Of a stretch of DNA of 13,209 nt, positions 8,705 through 13,209 are shown piece by piece; the first letter of the stretch is position 1; the number at the start of each line of letters is the position of its first letter. Under the pieces are notes generated by a model. The model had not been told where the DNA came from, did not search any database, and was given only the letters and a program-made list of their open reading frames with translations. Made by a program: the position numbers and the translations under genes. This DNA is from Bacteroidota bacterium (GTDB lineage Bacteria; Bacteroidota; Bacteroidia; Flavobacteriales; Flavobacteriaceae), in NCBI GenBank assembly GCA_009936675.1, contig JAACDY010000009.1, positions 1-13,209 on the forward strand, given 5' to 3'.

Positions 8705-8714
8705 TCGATTGCAT
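8699..8714. promoter_or_regulatory. LacI-family operator upstream of the iol operon
   Basis: ATGCAATCGATTGCAT is a perfect 16-base palindrome between the regulator stop (8725) and the iolJ start (8614). Its core TGCAATCGATTGCA fits the general LacI-family operator form TGnAAnCGnTTnCA at every fixed position, including the central CG. Its centre is about 92 bases upstream of iolJ. The adjacent LacI-type gene is the natural candidate to bind it and control the operon. Binding itself is inferred. Confidence 0.75.
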
Positions 8715-8724
8715 TCAATACTCC

Positions 8725-9768
8725 CTAATTTTGAAAGTCTTTTTTGGTCTCAATTTTCCTTGAGGTTCCTCTAATGACCAGCTCGGTTTTAAAAATTTCA
8801 TTTCTGAATTCGGTACTTTCCTCCTTGATTTCTTGAAGTAGAATTCTGACAGACAACATACCCATACTGTAAACAGGCTGCCAAACCGAGGATAAGGGGG
8901 GAGTGAAGTATGAGGAGTGGGGCTCGTCATCAAAACCAATGATAGAAATGTCATCAGGAATTTTAAAATTTAATTTTTTTGCCGTTCTCATGGCAGACAC
9001 TGCCAATCGATCATTGACAGCAAAAATGGCATCGGGAATATTTTTTGATTTTAAAAGGGTTTCAATAGGCACTATCCCGTCCTCATGGTTAAATCCTTCT
9101 GTCTGGATAATCATCTCTTTTTTTACGGGAAGACCATTTTTCTTTAATGCATCGATATAACCCTGAAGTCGGTGACTATTGGTGGACAGGTGTGAAAAAC
9201 CTGTAATATGAGCGATTTTTTTACAACCTGTTTTGATCAAGTAATCCACCGCTTCAAATGCTCCCCTGTAATCATCTACCAATACTTTATGAGCCTCTAA
9301 GCCTTCACAGTCCCTATCAAAAATAACCAAGGGGATACCATTTCCCTGAAGCCTTCTAAAATGATCAAAATTTTTGGTTTCGGAGGAAGGAGCGACCAAA
9401 ACCCCTGCCAATTGAATTTTAGCAAGTTTTTCTATAATTAGTGCTTCTTCTTCATAAGACTCATTTGAAATAAAAATCATGATATTGAACTCGGTCGAAA
9501 CCATGACGTCTTGAATTCCTACAATGGTGGAAGAAAAAAAATGACTGGTTATTTCGGGTACAATTACCGCAATTATTTTGGAAGATTGGCGCAACAAATC
9601 CAAAGCCAAGGTGTTGGGCTGATAATTCCACTTCTTCGCCAAGGCCTTTACCCGTTCTTTTGTTTCGTCCTTGAGCGAAGGATTATCCTGAAGGGCACGG
9701 GAAACAGTAGAAGTTGAGACGTTTAACTCCTGAGCTAAATCTTTGATAGTGACCCTGTTTTTACCCAT
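8725..9768 (-). CDS. LacI-family transcriptional regulator, probable regulator of inositol genes
   Basis: The 347-residue protein has the LacI architecture. An N-terminal helix-turn-helix occupies about residues 7-27 (IKDLAQELNV then STSTVSRAL), and a hinge helix region QPNTLALDLLRQ follows at about 50-61. The rest is a periplasmic-binding-protein-like effector domain starting KIIAVIVPEITSHFF. That domain carries typical landmarks such as GVLVAPSS, PLVIFDRD, HITG, PDAIFAVNDRLA and DISIIGFDD. It probably binds an inositol-related ligand and acts on the palindromes at 8699-8714 and 9916-9929. The gene is read in the same direction as the operon and its stop is 110 bases before iolJ, so it may have its own promoter in the 9769-9995 gap. 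In Bacillus the iol regulator IolR is a DeoR-family protein, so this is a different regulator type. The ligand and the binding are inferred. Confidence 0.92.
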   Translation of the reverse strand: MGKNRVTIKDLAQELNVSTSTVSRALQDNPSLKDETKERVKALAKKWNYQPNTLALDLLRQSSKIIAVIVPEITSHFFSSTIVGIQDVMVSTEFNIMIFISNESYEEEALIIEKLAKIQLAGVLVAPSSETKNFDHFRRLQGNGIPLVIFDRDCEGLEAHKVLVDDYRGAFEAVDYLIKTGCKKIAHITGFSHLSTNSHRLQGYIDALKKNGLPVKKEMIIQTEGFNHEDGIVPIETLLKSKNIPDAIFAVNDRLAVSAMRTAKKLNFKIPDDISIIGFDDEPHSSYFTPPLSSVWQPVYSMGMLSVRILLQEIKEESTEFRNEIFKTELVIRGTSRKIETKKDFQN

Positions 9769-9915
9769 TCAGATTATAAATTGGTGGTTCTGTAATAAAT
9801 TTTAAAGGATAAAATAATAATTTAAACCTTAAATTTAGAAATCTAATAATACATCCAAATATAAACATTACTTGTTTTAAAAGTTTGATTATTAGGATCG
9901 TTTGAAGAATTTCTT

Positions 9916-9929
9916 TGCAAAGGTTTGCA
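9916..9929. promoter_or_regulatory. Second LacI-type operator-like site
   Basis: TGCAAAGGTTTGCA is an exact inverted repeat of TGCAAA around a GG centre. It matches the TGnAAnCGnTTnCA form except for GG in place of CG, and shares the outer TGCAA/TTGCA half-sites with the palindrome at 8699-8714. It also contains TTTGCA as a direct repeat 10 bases apart (9914 and 9924). It lies in the divergent gap, 147 bases from the regulator start and 66 bases before the plus-strand phosphodiesterase start. It could serve autoregulation, control of the phosphodiesterase gene, or both. Confidence 0.55.
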
Positions 9930-9932
9930 GAA

Positions 9933-9960
9933 TTGATTTAGAATTTAAAGTTTCAATTTG
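9933..9960 (+). promoter_or_regulatory. Tentative promoter of the phosphodiesterase gene
   Basis: A TTG at 9933-9935 is followed after 17 bases by TCAATTTG (9953-9960), one mismatch from the Bacteroidota -7 consensus TAnnTTTG. It lies immediately downstream of the operator-like site and about 35 bases before the start codon at 9996. The 9769-9995 gap otherwise holds AT-rich sequence with no other clear element. I did not find a convincing -7 box for the divergent regulator gene. Confidence 0.35.
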
Positions 9961-9995
9961 AAAAAAAACACTTATTTACAAGCATAAATCTGATT

Positions 9996-10925
9996 ATGAT
10001 AAAAAATATTTTGAACTCCACTACTCCCCTCTTCTTGTTGCTTTTTTTGACCCAATTGGGTTTCGCTCAAAAAAAGGAATATTCATTGATTCATTCTCAT
10101 AATGATTATTATAAAAAAGTACCTTTCTGGGAAGCCTACTCTTGTGGACTGAATTCTATCGAGATTGATGTTTTTTTGAAAAATGATTCGCTATATGTTA
10201 CACACTCCGAAGATGAAATCATTAAAAATCGGGACATAGAAAGTTTGTATCTAAAGCCAATGCGAAATGCTTTAGAACTAGGATTTAGAAATGACTTACC
10301 CTTACAATTTTTAATTGACATAAAATCTGATGCAAAAAGTACGCTTCAAAAACTCATCAAAATATTAAAAAACTATCCCCAAATAATTGAGAGCCAAAAT
10401 ACCGATCTTGTGATATCAGGAAACAGACCCCCAACCGAAGAATATACAGACTATCCCGATTATATCCATTTTGACTACCAAAGCTTAGAGCCCATCCAAA
10501 ATCCAAAAACATGGGATAAAATATCGATGATCAGTTTGAGTTTTAAAAAAATATCGGAATGGAATGGAAAAGGTCGATTGGTCGATTTGGATTACAGTAA
10601 AATTAGATCAATTATCGACAAAGCTCACTCCTACAATAAGCCCTTTAGATTTTGGGCGTCTCCAGATTCCAAAACAGCTTGGAAAGTTTTTAGAGATTTG
10701 GGGGTTGATTTCATCAACACAGACCAACCTTGTAAGGCTTCAGATTATTTAAGCACTTTAGATCATCGCCTCTACAGCACAGAAAAAAAAACAAGTATAT
10801 ATCAACCTACTTTTGAATATGATCAAAAAGAAATAAATGTAGAGAACATTATTTTAATGATTGGTGATGGTAATGGATTGTCACAAATATCTGCTATTCT
10901 CTCATACTCAAAATTTAATTATTAA
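9996..10925 (+). CDS. Secreted GDPD/PI-PLC-like phosphodiesterase with truncated alkaline phosphatase domain
   Basis: The 309-residue product starts with a signal peptide: a positive start, a hydrophobic stretch at about 11-20, and probable cleavage after GFA near residue 24. It is therefore exported. Residues about 28-250 form a TIM-barrel phosphodiesterase domain of the GDPD/PI-PLC-like superfamily. SHNDY (H35) and VTH (H70) supply the likely catalytic histidines, with metal-ligand candidates in IEIDV (E56, D58) and LIDIK (D108). A linker follows, then ENIILMIGDGNGLSQISA (283-300), which is the opening strand and metal-binding Asp (D291) of an alkaline phosphatase. The protein stops nine residues later. 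The phosphatase nucleophile and most metal ligands are absent, and no frame downstream restores them, so the gene is probably 3'-truncated. The phosphodiesterase half may still work. Possible substrates are glycerophosphodiesters or phosphoinositides; the sequence does not decide between them. Confidence 0.72.
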   Translation: MIKNILNSTTPLFLLLFLTQLGFAQKKEYSLIHSHNDYYKKVPFWEAYSCGLNSIEIDVFLKNDSLYVTHSEDEIIKNRDIESLYLKPMRNALELGFRNDLPLQFLIDIKSDAKSTLQKLIKILKNYPQIIESQNTDLVISGNRPPTEEYTDYPDYIHFDYQSLEPIQNPKTWDKISMISLSFKKISEWNGKGRLVDLDYSKIRSIIDKAHSYNKPFRFWASPDSKTAWKVFRDLGVDFINTDQPCKASDYLSTLDHRLYSTEKKTSIYQPTFEYDQKEINVENIILMIGDGNGLSQISAILSYSKFNY

Positions 10926-10942
10926 ATGGTTTTTAAAAAATT

Positions 10943-10973
10943 TATTGTGTGTAATACGTGGGCGTACACAATA
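10943..10973. terminator. Hairpin, possible terminator
   Basis: TATTGTGT (10943-10950) pairs with ACACAATA (10966-10973). An inner TACG/CGTA pairing can extend the stem across a small bulge, with TGGG as the loop. It begins 17 bases after the phosphodiesterase stop. On the minus strand it is followed within a few bases by a run of six T, so it could also end transcription from the ABC transporter side. No T-run follows immediately on the plus strand. Confidence 0.35.
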
Positions 10974-11047
10974 GATAAACTTAATAAAAACTTGACACAA
11001 ATTTCTTTTTTTTTTTATCATTTCTGTTTTCCGCAAACAGTTACTAA

Positions 11048-11164
11048 TGTCAGATTGAATATGAAGCTGGTCTGATTTTCAATATAGAATTGAAAAAATA
11101 TCCCCAAACAGCCACATTAAAAATCATTTTAGATAATGAAAACAGTAATTCAGTAGAAATTTAG
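11048..11164 (+). pseudogene. Possible 3' remnant of a gene
   Basis: This is an open stretch of 38 codons without a start codon, bounded by TAA (11045-11047) and ending in TAG (11162-11164). Its translation ends KIILDNENSNSVEI and alternates polar and hydrophobic residues, as in the last strands of a beta-sandwich domain of a secreted protein. I do not recognise the family. It may be the tail of the gene whose front end is at 9996, or of an unrelated deleted gene. It may also be chance. Confidence 0.2.
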
Positions 11165-11253
11165 AATGTTAGCAATAAGGAGGTTTGAATGAGAAGGTTA
11201 TTATATAATTATGGTTTGAATAGCACCAATTGTTATAAATTAGAGAGATCTAT

Positions 11254-12990
11254 CTAAATCCGCGACTGATAGGTATGTAATTCGTAATATCTTCCCTTAG
11301 CTGCAATAAGTTCTTGATGTTTTCCTTGTTCAATAATACTCCCGTTTTCGATGACTAAAATTTGATCCGCCTTTTGGATGGTACTCAATCGGTGAGCAAT
11401 TACAAAAGTCGTTCGGTTATGCATCAGAACACCCAAGCTTTTTTGAATAAAAGCCTCACTCTCAGTATCCAAATTAGAAGTAGCCTCATCCAATACAATA
11501 ATTTTAGGATTCGCCAATAAAGCTCTTGCAATTGAGATCCGCTGCTTTTGACCTCCAGATAATTTTACACCCCGTTCCCCGATGACGGTTTCTAGACCCA
11601 GATCAAATCGATCGGCAAATTCGTCAACGTAAGCCCCTTTTACAGCAGACTGAAGATCTGCTTCGGATGCATTAGGGCGGGGAAAAAGAATATTTTCACG
11701 GATACTGCCTTCATATAAAAAATCATCTTGAAGCACTACTCCCAGTTGACTTCTATAACTGCTTAAATCTACTGTTGACAAATCAATTCCATCAATTAGA
11801 ACTTGTCCTAGTGTAGGATTTGAAAAAGCGGTAACCAATCCGGTAATGGTAGATTTTCCTGACCCGGATGATCCTACCAAAGCAGTAACACTTCCCTGAG
11901 GAGCGAAAAAATTAATGTCGCGCAATACTTCTATTTGATTGTCATAGCTAAAAGAAATATTTTTGAAGGTCACTTCTCCTTTTACACTTTTAATTTTTTT
12001 ACTTCTGATAGTGGGGTTATTTTCTTCCTCCAATGAAAGCAATTCTTGTGTTCGATCAAGACCCGCAAAAGCTTCGGTCAATTGGCTGCCTATATTGCTC
12101 ATTTGGACAATGGGTGCAATCATAAAACCCAGAAAAAGGGTAAATGATACAAAATCGCCGTAAGTCATTGTATTTTGCATGATAAAGTAACCTCCCATTC
12201 CCATAATTCCTGCAGAAGCCAGTCCCAATAAAAAAGTTGAAGAACTCGTGATCAAAGCAGTTGCAGTAAGACTCTTTTTTACATTTTGAAACAATTGATC
12301 AACACCTTTTTTAAATACACGTATTTCTTGTGCCTCTGCATTAAATCCCTTAATAACCCTTACTCCATTCAAGGTTTCTGTAGGCCGACCTTTGACTTCT
12401 GCATTTATTTTTCCTCTGGCCCTAAAAATGGGGCGGATATATCCAAATGCCTTTAGGGCGATAAAACCAAAAACAACCACCGGAAATAGTACAAACGAGG
12501 TCATTGTTGCATTGATCTTAATCAGAACAACCAAGGATAGAACGGAGGTTAAGCTACCGCCAATGAGCTGTACCAAACCTGTACCTACTAAATTTCGAAC
12601 TCCCTCTACATCGGTCATCACCCTGGAAACTAAGGCTCCAGACTTTTGATTGTCAAAAAAAGAAACAGGAAGTGCCAATAATTTCTGCTGTACTCTGGCA
12701 CGTAATATTGAGATCAATCTTTGCGCCTCTACACTCAAAATTCGGGTTAAAGAAAAAGAACTCACAGATTGTAATAACAGAGCTATACATACGGCAGTGA
12801 TCAATAGACGGAGTGCGACCATATCCTGGGCTGGAATAACTTCATCGATGAGATTCTTACTGGAATATGGAAGTACCAAAGCTGCAGTACTGCGTATAAT
12901 TATTAATAGAAGTCCTAGGGATACTATTTTTCTTCTCGGCCAAATAAATTCTTTAAATGCCCAGCGAAAATTGACTTTTGTTTTTTCCAT
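11254..12990 (-). CDS. ABC exporter half-transporter (MsbA/ABCB-like, fused membrane and ATPase domains)
   Basis: The 578-residue protein has the standard layout of a type IV ABC exporter half-molecule. An N-terminal membrane domain of about six helices (roughly residues 22-305) comes first, then a C-terminal ATPase domain (about 338-578). The ATPase shows Walker A GSSGSGKST (373-381), the Q-loop Gln in VVLQDD (Q421), and the signature LSGGQ (477-481). Walker B IIVLDE (497-502, catalytic E502) runs into the D-loop, and the switch His is in IAHRLS (H533). It should work as a homodimer, or with an unlinked partner, in the inner membrane. The substrate could be lipid, peptide or drug and cannot be read from sequence. 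The start is the ATG at 12990. The gene converges on the phosphodiesterase gene and has no visible link to inositol use. All motifs are intact. Confidence 0.93.
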   Translation of the reverse strand: MEKTKVNFRWAFKEFIWPRRKIVSLGLLLIIIRSTAALVLPYSSKNLIDEVIPAQDMVALRLLITAVCIALLLQSVSSFSLTRILSVEAQRLISILRARVQQKLLALPVSFFDNQKSGALVSRVMTDVEGVRNLVGTGLVQLIGGSLTSVLSLVVLIKINATMTSFVLFPVVVFGFIALKAFGYIRPIFRARGKINAEVKGRPTETLNGVRVIKGFNAEAQEIRVFKKGVDQLFQNVKKSLTATALITSSSTFLLGLASAGIMGMGGYFIMQNTMTYGDFVSFTLFLGFMIAPIVQMSNIGSQLTEAFAGLDRTQELLSLEEENNPTIRSKKIKSVKGEVTFKNISFSYDNQIEVLRDINFFAPQGSVTALVGSSGSGKSTITGLVTAFSNPTLGQVLIDGIDLSTVDLSSYRSQLGVVLQDDFLYEGSIRENILFPRPNASEADLQSAVKGAYVDEFADRFDLGLETVIGERGVKLSGGQKQRISIARALLANPKIIVLDEATSNLDTESEAFIQKSLGVLMHNRTTFVIAHRLSTIQKADQILVIENGSIIEQGKHQELIAAKGRYYELHTYQSRI

Positions 12991-13005
12991 GATTTATATG
13001 TAACC

Positions 13006-13013
13006 CAAAATTA
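13006..13013 (-). promoter_or_regulatory. -7 box for the ABC transporter gene
   Basis: On the minus strand TAATTTTG (13013 to 13006) is an exact match to the Bacteroidota -7 element TAnnTTTG, 15 bases upstream of the ABC gene's ATG. This implies a very short leader. I see no good TTG at the -33 position, so the call is moderate. Confidence 0.4.
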
Positions 13014-13197
13014 GACTAATCTTTTTAGTATCTGGTGGAATCTAACTTTGGAATCCTCCATTTTTTAGTTCACTCATCTTTTAAATTATTGGTAAATTAT
13101 AGAATATAAACGCAGCTGTAAGTATCAGTTTACTATTTTAAATTAGCTCAATTTGAGAGGAAGTAAAAGACTTTTTAATAAAACTTAATTAAAGAAA

Positions 13198-13209
13198 ATG
13201 GATCTTAAT
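13198..13209 (+). CDS. Possible first codons of a plus-strand gene at the right edge
   Basis: An ATG at 13198 reads MDLN before the window ends, preceded by the AT-rich leader ttaattaaagaaa that is typical of starts in such genomes. The rest of 12991-13197 is an AT-rich gap with no other gene. Four codons cannot identify a product, so this is only a suggestion that a divergent gene begins here. Confidence 0.25.

Larger units (their letters stand above)
10926..11253. other. AT-rich intergenic stretch after the truncated gene
   Basis: This stretch carries no convincing full gene. It holds a hairpin at 10943-10973, a run of eleven T at 11006-11016, a 38-codon open stretch ending in a stop at 11162-11164, and a tiny frame with a strong ribosome binding site from 11189. 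No remaining alkaline phosphatase motifs are visible in any plus-strand frame, so the missing 3' part of the preceding gene was removed and not merely shifted out of frame. Confidence 0.6.

Noticed and set aside
8699..8714. The palindrome as a terminator for the LacI gene
   Set aside because: It lies close after the lacI stop but is not followed by a T-run on the minus strand, has no loop, and fits the LacI operator form at every fixed position.
11006..11016. Run of eleven T as the tail of a plus-strand terminator
   Set aside because: The nearest hairpin ends 32 bases earlier and no stem abuts the tract, so it does not make a normal intrinsic terminator. It could be a site of sequencing or replication slippage.
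1..13209. A defence, CRISPR, mobile-element or otherwise wholly new system
   Set aside because: No repeat arrays, transposase or integrase genes, attachment-site repeats, tRNA genes or defence domains are visible. Nearly all coding sequence belongs to known metabolic and transport families.

Overview
The window looks like chromosomal DNA from a member of the Bacteroidota, most likely a flavobacterium. The evidence is AT-rich DNA, AT-only spacers with little or no Shine-Dalgarno signal in front of most genes, a TAnnTTTG-type -7 box in front of the ABC transporter gene, and a secreted phosphodiesterase fused to the start of an alkaline phosphatase domain. The assignment is inferred from these features. 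It is not proven by a marker gene.

Most of the window (1-8614, minus strand) is one tightly packed myo-inositol catabolic operon. Reading along transcription the order is iolJ (class II aldolase), iolB, iolC, iolA, iolE, iolG, iolD, then a sodium/solute symporter that runs off the left edge. Gaps between genes are an 8-base overlap to 58 bases. Together the enzymes cover the whole pathway. IolG oxidises myo-inositol to scyllo-inosose, IolE dehydrates it, and IolD opens the ring. IolB isomerises the product to 5-dehydro-2-deoxygluconate, IolC phosphorylates it, and IolJ cleaves it to dihydroxyacetone phosphate and malonate semialdehyde. IolA converts the semialdehyde to acetyl-CoA. The symporter is the likely uptake system.

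A LacI-family regulator gene (8725-9768, minus) lies just upstream in the same direction. A perfect 16-base palindrome that fits the LacI-family operator consensus (8699-8714) sits between it and iolJ. A second site with the same half-sites (9916-9929) sits between the regulator and a divergent plus-strand gene.

That divergent gene (9996-10925) encodes a secreted GDPD/PI-PLC-like phosphodiesterase. Its last 26 or so residues are the first strand and metal-binding motif of an alkaline phosphatase domain that then stops abruptly, so the gene appears 3'-truncated. An intact version could release inositol phosphate and then inositol outside the cell, which would connect it to the operon. This is a hypothesis.

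A 328-base AT-rich stretch without a convincing gene follows (10926-11253). It holds a hairpin, a T11 tract and a short open stretch that may be a gene remnant. A full-length ABC exporter half-transporter (11254-12990, minus) comes next. The right end (12991-13209) is intergenic, with a good promoter candidate for the ABC gene and a possible start of a plus-strand gene at the edge. I see no RNA genes, CRISPR arrays, insertion sequences or defence genes. The most interesting content is the inferred LacI regulon joining inositol catabolism with a decayed extracellular phosphodiesterase/phosphatase.
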